Source: Halopseudomonas xiamenensis (GTDB lineage: Bacteria > Pseudomonadota > Gammaproteobacteria > Pseudomonadales > Pseudomonadaceae). From it: a stretch of 64,000 nt of DNA. The stretch covers positions 1 to 64,000 of the forward strand of contig NZ_JACLGO010000020.1 in assembly GCF_014219065.1 (NCBI RefSeq), given 5' to 3'. The notes under the pieces were generated by a model. That model was not told where the DNA came from. It did no database searches and saw only the letters and a program-made list of their open reading frames with translations. Below are positions 1-7,761 of this stretch, piece by piece. The position numbers and the translations under genes were made by a program. Every line of letters begins with the position of its first letter. Position 1 is the stretch's first letter.

Positions 1-51
1 TCGCTAACTACCAATTCTGCCCAATGAGGCATCGGGAGGGGAGGAGTCCCT

Positions 52-137
52 TTCATTGAGCGCAGCGCGGCAATCCAGGACGTGCCGATGACTCGGTGCA
101 CATGGATTGCTTCACCGCTTCGCGGCTCGCAATGACG
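52..137. repeat. inverted pair of a dispersed repeat (CATTG...CAATCC type)
   Basis: The start of the window, downstream of nirN, holds no credible gene. It contains two inverted, imperfect copies of a repeat: TCATTGAGCGCAGC...GGCAATCCA at about 52-78 and the opposite orientation TGGATTGCTTCACC...TCGCAATGACGG at about 103-137. This resembles a repeat common in intergenic DNA of many proteobacteria (from memory). Probably a non-coding repetitive element that could act as a transcription end for the nir operon. Confidence 0.6.
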
Positions 138-219
138 GTCGGGGGGCGGCGATGCCGTGCCGGATGACGCTTCGGGCCGGGGCGGCCCTCCCACGGACTC
201 AACAGGCGCTACGCAATGC

Positions 220-1725
220 TCAGTGCGATGTGCCCTCGACGAAACCGATCTTGTTACCGACGTTGTACTTGCCCGAGGGCTTGTTCATCGGGATGCGCTT
301 GATCTCTTCCAGGGTCTCACTGTCGATCACCAGTAGCGCGCCATCGGTGTCCCAGACGCTCAGCAGCAGGTGCCGGCCGTCCCGGGTGAATTCCACGTGC
401 GCGGCGTTCTTGCCGGGTACCGGACGCAGGGTATGGGCTACCTCCAGGGTCTGTTTGTCGATCAGGTGGATGGCATCGTTGTTCGGGCCGAAGAATACGT
501 CGGTCCAGGCGTAGGGCGAATTCTCGTGGCTGCGCATGAAGAAGCCCGGGCCTTCGGTGGGGATCTCCTTGACCAGTTCCCAGGTGTCCATGTCCAGCAC
601 CGAGATCAGCCCCTGGCTGATGTTCGGTGTGGCGAACACCCAGCGGCCATCCTGCTGCCAGTAGATGCCCGAGCCCAGGTGCGGCATGCCCGGCAGCGGG
701 ATGTCGGTCAGTGCCTGGCCGCTGTCCAGGTCGATCACCTGGCCGCCCTTGGCCTGGCGCGAGGTGGCCAGCAGGTAGCGATAGTCGGGGGTGAAGGAGA
801 AGTCGTCGAGATAGTCCGCCGCCATGATCCGTCTTGGGGTGAAGTCCGGCGAGCCGGCCCAGGACAGTTCCCAGACCTCTTTCACATCCTTGAGTGCCAC
901 CACGAAGCTGTCGCGCTGCGGTGCGGTATACACCGCGCTGACCCGTGACTGGGTGCCGTCGGTGCCGCGTGCCTCGATCGGCTTGACCAGCGACAGGTCC
1001 TCGGCGTCCAGCAGCACCAGGTTGCCCGGCAGGTAGTTGCCCACCAGCACCCAGCGGCCATCGCCGCTGACCGCCAGGTTGCGGGTGTTCAGCCCGGCGC
1101 GGACCTCGGCGATCATGCTCAGGTTGTGCAGGTCGTACTTGCTGACCCAGCCGTCGCGCGAGGCGAAGTAGACGAAGCGGCCATCGGGCGAGAACTTGGG
1201 CCCGCCATGCAGCGCGAAATGCGACTGGAACCGCGCCAGTTCCTCGAAGGTGTCGCCATCGAGAATGCGTACATGGTGGTTGCCGGCCTCGACCACGACG
1301 AACAGGTTGAGCGGGTCGGCGCCGTGTTGCGGGCTGTCCGGCAACTGCTGCTGGTCGGTGAGGATGCGGTGGCTGGCGCGGATATCGGCATCATTCCAGG
1401 TCGGGGCTACCTCCGCCGGGCGGTACAGATAGCTGACCAGGGCGTCTATCTCATCGCTGCCGAGCAGTTCGCCATAGGCCGCCATCTGGCTGGCGGGGCG
1501 ACCGTCGTGGATGACGCTGCGTACCTCCTCGGGCTTGATCCGCCCGAGACTCTCCGGCAGCAGCGCCGGGCCGGTGCCGCCCAGACGCTCGGCGCCGTGG
1601 CAGCTCTGGCACTGGGTCTGGTACAGCGCGGCGGCATCCGGCGCGCTGGAGGCGTTGGCCTGCACAGAGACCAGCAGCGTGCCCTGCAGGCTCGCGGCCA
1701 GCAGCAGCAAGGTGATCAGACGCAT
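220..1725 (-). CDS. nirN: NirN, cytochrome c / d1-propeller protein of heme d1 maturation
   Basis: A 501-residue periplasmic protein with an N-terminal signal peptide, one c-type heme motif CQSCH (residues 39-43) and a C-terminal eight-bladed d1-type beta-propeller (about 110-500). NirN is a NirS paralogue that oxidises dihydro-heme d1 to heme d1 and passes it to NirS. It is called NirN rather than NirS because of its length (NirS is near 570), its short cytochrome domain and its place after nirE at the operon end, as in P. aeruginosa. The ATG lies 8 nt after an AGGAGG site inside the end of nirE and overlaps the nirE stop, so translation is probably coupled. Confidence 0.9.
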   Translation of the reverse strand: MRLITLLLLAASLQGTLLVSVQANASSAPDAAALYQTQCQSCHGAERLGGTGPALLPESLGRIKPEEVRSVIHDGRPASQMAAYGELLGSDEIDALVSYLYRPAEVAPTWNDADIRASHRILTDQQQLPDSPQHGADPLNLFVVVEAGNHHVRILDGDTFEELARFQSHFALHGGPKFSPDGRFVYFASRDGWVSKYDLHNLSMIAEVRAGLNTRNLAVSGDGRWVLVGNYLPGNLVLLDAEDLSLVKPIEARGTDGTQSRVSAVYTAPQRDSFVVALKDVKEVWELSWAGSPDFTPRRIMAADYLDDFSFTPDYRYLLATSRQAKGGQVIDLDSGQALTDIPLPGMPHLGSGIYWQQDGRWVFATPNISQGLISVLDMDTWELVKEIPTEGPGFFMRSHENSPYAWTDVFFGPNNDAIHLIDKQTLEVAHTLRPVPGKNAAHVEFTRDGRHLLLSVWDTDGALLVIDSETLEEIKRIPMNKPSGKYNVGNKIGFVEGTSH

Positions 1726-2564
1726 GCCAGGGCCTCCTGTTGCAGGGCTGCGGGCTGGACGCTGAGCCGCGCCGGATGGCTCAGCTGGTGCTCGCGGAAC
1801 AGACCGACCACCTGGCCGATCACCGTCAGCGTCGGTGCGCCCAGGCGATGTTCGCGGGCCAGCTGCTCCAGCTGGCGCAGGCTGCCATGCACCACCTGCT
1901 GTTCGGCGCGGGTGCCGTTGCCGATCAGTGCCGCCGGGGTATCGGCCGGCAGGCCGGCGGCGATCAGTTGCCGGGATATCTCGCCGAGGCTGGCCAGGCC
2001 CATGTAGAACACCAGGGTCTGGCCGCCGCTGGCCAGGCTCTGCCAGGGCAGACTGAGCGCCCCATCACGCTGCAGGTGGCCGGTGATGAACTGGCAGGAC
2101 TGGGCATGGTCACGGTGCGTCAGCGGGATGCCGGCATAGGTGGTGCAGCCGGAGGCGGCGGTGATGCCTGGCACCACCTGGCAGTCGATGCCGTGCGCCA
2201 GCAGGTGCTCCAGCTCCTCGGCGCCGCGGCCGAAGATGAACGGATCACCGCCCTTGAGCCGCAGCACACGGCGCTGCTGCAGGGCCAGATCGACCAGCAA
2301 CTGGTTGATCTGCTCCTGTGGCAGGCTGTGGAAGCCGCTGGTCTTGCCGACGAAGCGGCGCTCGCAGCCTTTGGGGATCAGCTCCAGCACCGCTGGGCTG
2401 ACCAGACGGTCGTAGACCACCACATCGGCCTGTTGCAGCAGGCTCCAGGCGTGCAGGGTGAGCAGCCCGGGATCACCGGGGCCGGCACCGACCAGGGCGA
2501 CTTCGCCGGGGGCCAGACTGGCGCGCAGGGCAGCGGGAAGTACGAATGTGTGGTGCTCATGCAT
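1716..2564 (-). CDS. nirE: NirE, uroporphyrinogen-III C-methyltransferase
   Basis: A 282-residue SUMT-family enzyme that methylates uroporphyrinogen III twice, using S-adenosylmethionine, to give precorrin-2, the first committed step towards heme d1. Visible motifs are [15 protein letters not shown] near the N-terminus, VVYDRLVS, the [14 protein letters not shown] loop and the [10 protein letters not shown] segment, all typical of the family. There is no siroheme-type CysG N-terminal domain, so this is the dedicated nir version. The start overlaps the end of nirJ by 8 nt and the stop overlaps the start of nirN. Confidence 0.92.
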   Translation of the reverse strand: MHEHHTFVLPAALRASLAPGEVALVGAGPGDPGLLTLHAWSLLQQADVVVYDRLVSPAVLELIPKGCERRFVGKTSGFHSLPQEQINQLLVDLALQQRRVLRLKGGDPFIFGRGAEELEHLLAHGIDCQVVPGITAASGCTTYAGIPLTHRDHAQSCQFITGHLQRDGALSLPWQSLASGGQTLVFYMGLASLGEISRQLIAAGLPADTPAALIGNGTRAEQQVVHGSLRQLEQLAREHRLGAPTLTVIGQVVGLFREHQLSHPARLSVQPAALQQEALACV

Positions 2565-3750
2565 GATCGTTCACCATGACGCAGGGGATGGATCGGGGTT
2601 GGTCCAGGCCGATTTCGCTGTCGCTCAGGTGGCAGCCGGGGTCTTCACCCCACAGGTCACCGCTGGCCCAGGCGCGGGTGCGGGTGTTGCCGTTGCAGAT
2701 CGGCAGCCACTGGCACTGGCCGCAGCGCCCGCCCACCGCACGGGGATGCTGGCGCAGTTGCAGCAGCAGTGGGTCGGGCCGCTCCAGCCAGATATCCCTG
2801 AAGCTGCGCTGGCGGATATTGCCGACACTGTGCTGCCACCAGTAGGTGTCCGGGTGCACGTCGCCGGTATTGTCGATATTGGCGATGCCGCTGCCGGAGG
2901 CGTTGCCACCCCAGGCGCGCAGCATCTGTTCCAGGCGCGGCGCGTGCTCGGGAATGCGCCGCCGCGCCCAGTGCAGCAGGGCGATGGCGTCGGCATCGTT
3001 GTTGCCGGTGACGAAATCGGTGTCGCGACCCTGCTGTACATCGTTCCAGGCCTGTTCGAACAGCTGCTCGAGTACATCGCGGGTCATCAGGCGATGGGCG
3101 TCGGCCTTGCGGCTGCGCTTGCCGCGACCGCTGTAGTTCAGGTGCGACAGGTAGAACTTCTGCACGTCATGTTCGCGCATCAGTGCCAGCAGTGCCGGCA
3201 TCTGCGGGTAGTTGTGCTGGGTCAGGGTGGTGCGCAGGCCGACGCGGATGCCGTGCTGGCGGCACAGGTCGATGGCGTGCATGGACGCGGCGAAGCTGCC
3301 CTTGAGCTGACGCCATTCGTCATGCACCGCCTGCAGCCCGTCGATGCTGATGCCGACGTAGTCGTAGCGCGCCGCCACTATCTGCTCGATGTTGGCCTCG
3401 GTGATCAGCGTGCCGTTGGTCGACAGGGCGACGAAGAAGCCCTTGTCCCGGGCGTAGTCCGACAGCTGGAAGATATCCCCACGCAACAGCGGCTCGCCGC
3501 CGGAGAGGATCAGTACCCGTACCCCGGCGTCGTGCAGGTCGTCGATGACCCGAAGTGCCTCGGCGGTATCCAGCTCGTCGCGGAACTCGCTGTCGGCGGA
3601 GGTGGCGTAACAGTGCTTGCAGGTCAGGTTGCAGCGCCGCAGCAGGTTCCATATCACCACCGGCGGGCGCGTGCCGGGTGTGCCGCGTGCACCGAGCACG
3701 CGGACCTTGGGATCGGCGAGGGCACGCAGATAATGGCTTATTCTGAGCAT
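2557..3750 (-). CDS. nirJ: NirJ, radical SAM enzyme of heme d1 synthesis
   Basis: A 397-residue radical SAM protein with the 4Fe-4S motif C40-x3-C44-x2-C47 (CNLTCKHC) and a C-terminal SPASM-like Cys-rich region ([13 protein letters not shown] ... DPGCHLSD). NirJ replaces the propionate side chains of rings A and B of 12,18-didecarboxysiroheme by oxo groups. The LSGGEP motif follows the cluster site as expected. The C-terminus overlaps nirE by 8 nt. The start ATG overlaps the 3' end of nirH, which is extended here. Confidence 0.92.
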   Translation of the reverse strand: MLRISHYLRALADPKVRVLGARGTPGTRPPVVIWNLLRRCNLTCKHCYATSADSEFRDELDTAEALRVIDDLHDAGVRVLILSGGEPLLRGDIFQLSDYARDKGFFVALSTNGTLITEANIEQIVAARYDYVGISIDGLQAVHDEWRQLKGSFAASMHAIDLCRQHGIRVGLRTTLTQHNYPQMPALLALMREHDVQKFYLSHLNYSGRGKRSRKADAHRLMTRDVLEQLFEQAWNDVQQGRDTDFVTGNNDADAIALLHWARRRIPEHAPRLEQMLRAWGGNASGSGIANIDNTGDVHPDTYWWQHSVGNIRQRSFRDIWLERPDPLLLQLRQHPRAVGGRCGQCQWLPICNGNTRTRAWASGDLWGEDPGCHLSDSEIGLDQPRSIPCVMVNDHA

Positions 3751-4373
3751 GGGGCTTTCTCCTGAGGTGATGCCGCTCCTGCCTCTGCACCTGCCTTGCC
3801 CACCACTCCCGTCATTCTCCGCGCAGGCGGAGAATCCAGGGGGGCTGGCTCGGTGGTGTGCCGGGACAGTGGATTTTCGGCTTTCTGCAGCCGTAATCCG
3901 GTCTTCTTCAATATGCGGCTGCTGACCAGCATGTCATCGGCGCGGCAGGCGTTGCCGAGCAACTGGCGGATGCGCTGGCGGTCGGCGTCGATCTCCTCTG
4001 CGCTGCGGCCATGCACCATGGCGAACAGGTTGTAGCGCCAGCCGTCGCGGCGCGGTCGGCGGTAGCAGTGGCTGACGAACGGCTGGGCGCCGATCAGCGG
4101 GCCGAGTTCGGCCATGCGCTCATCGTCCACATCCCATACGGTCATGCCGTTGTGCCGGTAGCCGAGACGGTAATGATTGGGCACGGCGGCGATGCGGCGA
4201 ATGGCGCCGTCGGCCTGTAGCCGCTGCAGCAGCGCCAGGGCCTGCGCGCTGCTGATGCCGAGCTGCTCGGCAAGCCAGGCCCAGGGGTCGGCCACCAGCG
4301 GCAGGCCGGCCTGGGTCAGTTCGATCAGCCGCCGGGTCAGGGTGGCGTCAGACGGGCAGATGCAGGCCGACAT
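3738..4373 (-). CDS. nirH: NirH, siroheme decarboxylase subunit, with repeat-derived C-terminal tail
   Basis: A 211-residue Lrp/AsnC-like protein. NirDLGH together decarboxylate siroheme to 12,18-didecarboxysiroheme. Residues 1 to about 165 align with the family: a winged-helix N-terminus, then the HYRLGYRHNGM and CYRRPRRDGWRYNLFAMVHG segments. The last roughly 45 residues are not family-like. They are encoded partly by a palindromic repeat (3810-3838) that reads through as PLDSPPARRMTG. The reading frame stays open into the start of nirJ. NirH of P. aeruginosa is near 171 residues (from memory), so this tail is an acquired extension. Confidence 0.87.
   Translation of the reverse strand: MSACICPSDATLTRRLIELTQAGLPLVADPWAWLAEQLGISSAQALALLQRLQADGAIRRIAAVPNHYRLGYRHNGMTVWDVDDERMAELGPLIGAQPFVSHCYRRPRRDGWRYNLFAMVHGRSAEEIDADRQRIRQLLGNACRADDMLVSSRILKKTGLRLQKAENPLSRHTTEPAPLDSPPARRMTGVVGKAGAEAGAASPQEKAPCSE
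3810..3838. repeat. half-copy of the CGTCATyCTyCGC palindromic repeat inside nirH
   Basis: A 29-bp dyad beginning CGTCATTCTCCGCGCAGG and ending GGCGGAGAATCCA. It matches, with T/C substitutions, the arms of the repeat pairs at 17063-17147 and 36710-36794. Here a single arm lies inside the coding sequence of nirH. Confidence 0.65.
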
Positions 4374-4791
4374 GGTAGGTCTCCTCCTTGGGCAGGTTGA
4401 GTACCGGCAGGCCGGTCATGCTTTCGATGTGCCGGATAGTGCTGGCGATACCCCCGGGGGTTTCACAGGCCAGCACGAACCACATGTTCCACGCATGTTC
4501 GCGGCGATAGTTGTGGGCCACCTCGGTCAGCGCCTGCAGTTGCGCGGCGACCTGCTCAAAACGCGGCTCCGGCACCGATAGCGCGGCCAGGGTGAAGGCG
4601 CCGTCGAGACGTTCGATATCGAACATCGGGCCGAAACGGGTCAGGCTGCCGTCGTCAAGCAAGGCCTGCAGCCGTTGGCGCAGCAGCTCGGGCTGGCTGT
4701 CCAGCTCCTCGGCCAATGCTTCCCAGGGCCGCGGCACCAGCGGCAGGCCATGCTGCAGGCGGTTGATCAGGTGCCGGTCCAGTTCATCCAT
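4348..4791 (-). CDS. nirG: NirG, siroheme decarboxylase subunit
   Basis: A 147-residue Lrp/AsnC-type protein with an N-terminal helix-turn-helix-like part ([26 protein letters not shown]) and a ligand-binding part with the [15 protein letters not shown] segment. It acts with NirD, NirL and NirH in decarboxylation of siroheme in the cytoplasm. It carries the shorter NirD/NirG-type C-terminus. The start overlaps the end of nirL by 8 nt and the end overlaps nirH by 26 nt. Confidence 0.88.
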   Translation of the reverse strand: MDELDRHLINRLQHGLPLVPRPWEALAEELDSQPELLRQRLQALLDDGSLTRFGPMFDIERLDGAFTLAALSVPEPRFEQVAAQLQALTEVAHNYRREHAWNMWFVLACETPGGIASTIRHIESMTGLPVLNLPKEETYHVGLHLPV

Positions 4792-5290
4792 GGGCCACCT
4801 CCGTGGTCGCGGTGAAGCGGCCGCCGCGTTGCTTGAAGGCGCGGGTGCTGAACAGCAGGCGGTGGGGCACCTCGCTCAGATCATGTTGCGCCAGCAGCTC
4901 GGCAATATGCGCCTGGACCGCGGCGCGCTCACGGCCATGCACCATGCAGAACAGGTTGAACGGCCAGTACGGCAGCCGGCGCGGGCGCTGGTAGCAGAGG
5001 TTGATGCCGGGGGCGCGGCTCAGCTGCTCGCCGATGCGGTCGACCCGCTCGTCGGCGATATCCATGACCAGCATGGCGTTGGCGCGGAAACCCAGGGCGC
5101 GGTGATGCAGCACCAGGCCGACACGGCGGAACAGGCCGTCCTCACCCCAGTGCCTGACCTGCTCCAGTACCGCCTGCTCGCTGGCGCCGATCTGCTCGGC
5201 CAGGTGCTGGTAGGGTCGCGGTGTCAGGGGCAGCCCGCGTTCCAGCAGGCGGCGCAGTTCGATCTGCTGGCTGTTGTCGAGCTGGTTCAT
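4784..5290 (-). CDS. nirL: NirL, siroheme decarboxylase subunit
   Basis: A 168-residue Lrp/AsnC-like subunit. The family segments [19 protein letters not shown] and [21 protein letters not shown] are present. The latter matches the NirH pattern, so NirL and NirH form the longer half of the paralogous set. The start is ATG at 5290, overlapping the nirD stop by 4 nt. Confidence 0.89.
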   Translation of the reverse strand: MNQLDNSQQIELRRLLERGLPLTPRPYQHLAEQIGASEQAVLEQVRHWGEDGLFRRVGLVLHHRALGFRANAMLVMDIADERVDRIGEQLSRAPGINLCYQRPRRLPYWPFNLFCMVHGRERAAVQAHIAELLAQHDLSEVPHRLLFSTRAFKQRGGRFTATTEVAHG

Positions 5291-5745
5291 GGGGTGCCCT
5301 CCAGGGAAAAACCCAGGTCGATGCGATAGGCGCGGCGCATGGGCAGGTCCAGCGGCAGCAGGCCGGTGGCACCTTCGATGTCGCGCAGGCAGCGTTGCAG
5401 GGTCTGCCGGTCCGGGCCGGTGAGGACGAACCACAGGTTGTAGTCGTGCTCGCGCAGGTAGTTGTGATTGACCTCGGGGTAGCGGTTGACCAGCTCGGCG
5501 ACCTGCTCCAGGCGCTCCGGCGGCACCGCCAGCGCCACCAGGGTGCTGGCCCCGGCACGGCTGTGCTCGAATACCGGACCGACGCGCGACAGCACGCCGG
5601 CGGCATCCAGGCGCTGCAGGCAGTCGAGCAGTTCGGCCTCGCTGCAGCCCAGCTCGTCGGCCATGGCCTGCCAAGGCTCGGCGCACAGCGGCAGATTGTG
5701 CTGGTAGCGCTCGATCAGGCGGCGACTCAGGTTATCCAGTTGCAT
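5287..5745 (-). CDS. nirD: NirD, siroheme decarboxylase subunit
   Basis: A 152-residue Lrp/AsnC-like protein, the first of four consecutive paralogues (nirD, L, G, H) that arose by duplication. Segments: [22 protein letters not shown] (helix-turn-helix-like) and [18 protein letters not shown], matching NirG. The start was set at ATG 5745, giving the usual length of about 150. It is separated from nirF by 19 nt. Confidence 0.89.
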   Translation of the reverse strand: MQLDNLSRRLIERYQHNLPLCAEPWQAMADELGCSEAELLDCLQRLDAAGVLSRVGPVFEHSRAGASTLVALAVPPERLEQVAELVNRYPEVNHNYLREHDYNLWFVLTGPDRQTLQRCLRDIEGATGLLPLDLPMRRAYRIDLGFSLEGTP

Positions 5746-5764
5746 GTCGGTATTCCTTCTGGTG

Positions 5765-6955
5765 CTACAGCCCCGTGGTATGCGCGCGGCTGCTGAAGAA
5801 GATGCCGCTGGGGCTCTCGGCCGGCAGGCTGGTGAGCTTCTCCAGGGTGTACGGGTCCCACACCTGGATCTCGCCACCGTCGCGTACCGACAACCAGAGC
5901 TGGTCTCCACGCGGAGTGAATTCCATGTGCAGCACTGCGGGTCCGGGCTCCAGGGTGGCGATGACCTCATGGGTCTCACTGTCGATCACCTGCACCTGGT
6001 GATTGTCCGGGTGGGCGAAGTTGACCCAGATCTGCCGCGCATCCGGCCTGGCCATGACGAAGATCGGCTGCCCGGCGACCTCGATGGCATCGGTCTGTTG
6101 CCAGCTGCTGCTGTCCATCACCAGCACCCGATGCTGGCCGACGGCGGGGACGAACGCCTGGTTGCCGGCCAGGGTCCAGCCTTCCAGGTGCGGCATCTTG
6201 TAGACCGGCAGCTTCTGCTGGCCGCGGCCGTAGCCGTCGAGGATGCGGGTCACGCCCCGCTCCGGGTGCCACAGGTCGATCAGCGCCATGCCGTCCTCGC
6301 CGAACAGCCCGGCGATGTAGTAGCGCCCGTCGGGTGTGAGCAGCGCGTCATAGGGCTGCTTGCCGATGTTCTCGAAGCGGGTGACCTGCGGCTGGTTGCC
6401 CTGGCTGAAGTCCAGCAGCCAGGTTTCCCCGGTGTCGAACAGGCTGTAGATGAAGCGCCGGCCGGGTACGTCGGTGACCCCGACCACCCGCGAATTGGTG
6501 CTGCCATCGGCCAGCGGCGTGGCCGGAATGTCGGCGATCTGCTGCAGGGTGGTAGCGTCGAACACCTTGACCCCGCCGGGCTCGTAGTTGCCCACGGCGA
6601 TCAGCGAGCCATCGCTGCTGATGGCACCACCGATGCTGTTGCCGGCCTGGATCACCCGCTGCTCGATGCGCTGGCGCAGCAGGTCGACCTTGGTCAGCCC
6701 GCCGTCGCGGCCGAATACATAGGCGTAGCGCTGGTCCCGGGAGAATACCACCGAGGCATGCGACAGGTCGCCCAGCCCGTCAATGCGCGCCAGGCTGGTG
6801 CGGGTGCTGGCCTCGACCAGTTGCAGGGTGCCGCTGGCGCGCTCCACCACCACGCCAAGGTCGCCGGTGCCGCGCAGCGGCTGCGGCTGCGGTGAATGCA
6901 CACAGCCGCCAAGCAGCAGCGCGGCGAGGGCCAGGGACAGTACGGGGGATTTCAT
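5765..6955 (-). CDS. nirF: NirF, d1-propeller lipoprotein dehydrogenase of heme d1 synthesis
   Basis: A 396-residue protein with a lipoprotein signal peptide (MKSPVLSLALAALLLGGC, lipobox LLGGC, Cys18) followed by a heme d1-type beta-propeller without a c-type heme domain. NirF acts late in heme d1 assembly in the periplasm and interacts with NirN and NirS. The propeller repeats YVFGRDGGLTKVD and IAVGNYEPGGVKVFD resemble the NirN propeller. The ATG overlaps the nirC stop by 4 nt. Confidence 0.92.
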   Translation of the reverse strand: MKSPVLSLALAALLLGGCVHSPQPQPLRGTGDLGVVVERASGTLQLVEASTRTSLARIDGLGDLSHASVVFSRDQRYAYVFGRDGGLTKVDLLRQRIEQRVIQAGNSIGGAISSDGSLIAVGNYEPGGVKVFDATTLQQIADIPATPLADGSTNSRVVGVTDVPGRRFIYSLFDTGETWLLDFSQGNQPQVTRFENIGKQPYDALLTPDGRYYIAGLFGEDGMALIDLWHPERGVTRILDGYGRGQQKLPVYKMPHLEGWTLAGNQAFVPAVGQHRVLVMDSSSWQQTDAIEVAGQPIFVMARPDARQIWVNFAHPDNHQVQVIDSETHEVIATLEPGPAVLHMEFTPRGDQLWLSVRDGGEIQVWDPYTLEKLTSLPAESPSGIFFSSRAHTTGL

Positions 6956-7341
6956 GGGCGGGGGTATCCTTGCAGCAGTTGGTCGACCAGCCAGGCGATA
7001 TCCTGCTCATCGAGCAGGGCATTCCAGCCGGGCATGGCGGTGCCGGGGCGGCCATGGGTGACGGTGGCGATGAGGCTGTCGCGGGGGATGTCGGCCAGGG
7101 CCTGGCGGGTCAGCGCCGGCCCCAGCCCGCCGGTCATGCGCAGGCCGTGGCAGGAACCGCAGTCCTGCAGCAGCAGGTTGTCCAGCTGGCGCTGGCGCAG
7201 GGCATCCGGCTCGGCCTGCAGGCCGGGGCTGAGCAGCATCAGGCAGCCCAGCAGCGCCAGTATGCTACGCCGGCCGCATGCTATGCCCGCGCCCCGTGTA
7301 GCCGGGGTGCCGGGGCGCAGTAAAGCCACTGGCGCAGCCAT
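6952..7341 (-). CDS. nirC: NirC, small monoheme cytochrome c
   Basis: A 129-residue exported protein with a single heme c site CGSCH (61-65), followed by GLRMTGGLGPALT. NirC is the c55X-type cytochrome of the nir cluster, an electron carrier or acceptor for heme d1 maturation and for NirS. The start is placed at ATG 7341 because a TGGAG site precedes it by 6 nt. An in-frame TTG at 7353 would overlap that site. The N-terminus has about 22 residues before the hydrophobic segment, which is long for a signal peptide. Confidence 0.88.
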   Translation of the reverse strand: MAAPVALLRPGTPATRGAGIACGRRSILALLGCLMLLSPGLQAEPDALRQRQLDNLLLQDCGSCHGLRMTGGLGPALTRQALADIPRDSLIATVTHGRPGTAMPGWNALLDEQDIAWLVDQLLQGYPRP

Positions 7342-7375
7342 GATGTTCTCCAACCAGCCGTCGATTGATGGCTTG

Positions 7376-7417
7376 ATTATGGGCAGAACCGGCAGGGCTG
7401 AATTTGACCTGGGTCAT
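7376..7417 (-). promoter_or_regulatory. DNR/FNR-type class II promoter of nirC
   Basis: Read on the minus strand, ATGACCCAGGTCAA (7417-7404) fits the FNR/DNR pattern TTGAT-N4-ATCAA in 7 of 10 arm positions; if Y is allowed at arm position 5 and R at position 6 the fit rises to 9 of 10. A -10 hexamer CATAAT lies at 7381-7376. A start near 7369 puts the box centre close to -41.5, the class II activation position, 57 bp ahead of the nirC ATG. Which CRP/FNR protein binds is inference. Confidence 0.6.
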
Positions 7418-7494
7418 TTCCGCCTGCGACATAATGTCCAGCCAAAGGGTGTGGGATTGGCGCTCGAGCGCCGTTGGTCGTGATAAGGCGGTGC

Positions 7495-7536
7495 TTGATA
7501 TCGGTCAAGGTTGCGCCAAGTGCGCGGGCTTAGGCT
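7495..7536 (+). promoter_or_regulatory. ANR/DNR-type class II promoter of the 54-residue Cys protein gene
   Basis: TTGATATCGGTCAA (7495-7508) matches TTGAT-N4-ATCAA at 9 of 10 arm positions. A -10-like TAGGCT follows at 7531-7536, so a start near 7543 puts the box centre at -41.5. It faces away from the nirC promoter and the two are about 90 bp apart. Confidence 0.7.
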
Positions 7537-7566
7537 GGATCAACCACCCTTGATAGGAGCAGGATC

Positions 7567-7731
7567 ATGAAACGCCTGATTATGCTGGCCCGCTATCTGC
7601 TGACCTCCGGTCATACCGTGCAGCCGGGCGACCGGGAATTGTGTGCCGCACGCAGCATGTGCCTGGGTTGCGATGGCAAGCTCAATTGCCATCTGGCCAA
7701 GGTGTTGCACCGGGACATGCCGCAGGCCTGA
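7567..7731 (+). CDS. 54-residue four-cysteine protein, divergent from nirC
   Basis: Not recognised. A short ORF (ATG 7567, AGGAGCAGG site 4-10 nt upstream) encodes a basic peptide with cysteines at 26, 32, 35 and 41 (C-x5-C-x2-C-x5-C, around CLGCDGKLNCH). There is no CxxCH, so it is not a c-type cytochrome. There is no signal peptide either, although the first 14 residues (MKRLIMLARYLLTS) are hydrophobic and basic. The spacing could bind zinc or an Fe-S cluster. Its own FNR-type promoter back to back with nirC suggests a role in low-oxygen or nitric-oxide physiology, which is inference. Confidence 0.6.
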   Translation: MKRLIMLARYLLTSGHTVQPGDRELCAARSMCLGCDGKLNCHLAKVLHRDMPQA

Positions 7732-7761
7732 ACCCGGTGCCGACCGGCCTGGTGTGAAAGG

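Noticed and set aside
220-1725. Calling this gene nirS (cytochrome cd1 nitrite reductase)
   Set aside because: Position after nirE, length of 501 and the short cytochrome domain fit NirN better.
7567-7731. Small c-type cytochrome or nirM remnant
   Set aside because: It has no CxxCH; the CLGCD and CH residues are not arranged as a heme site, and there is no clear export signal.
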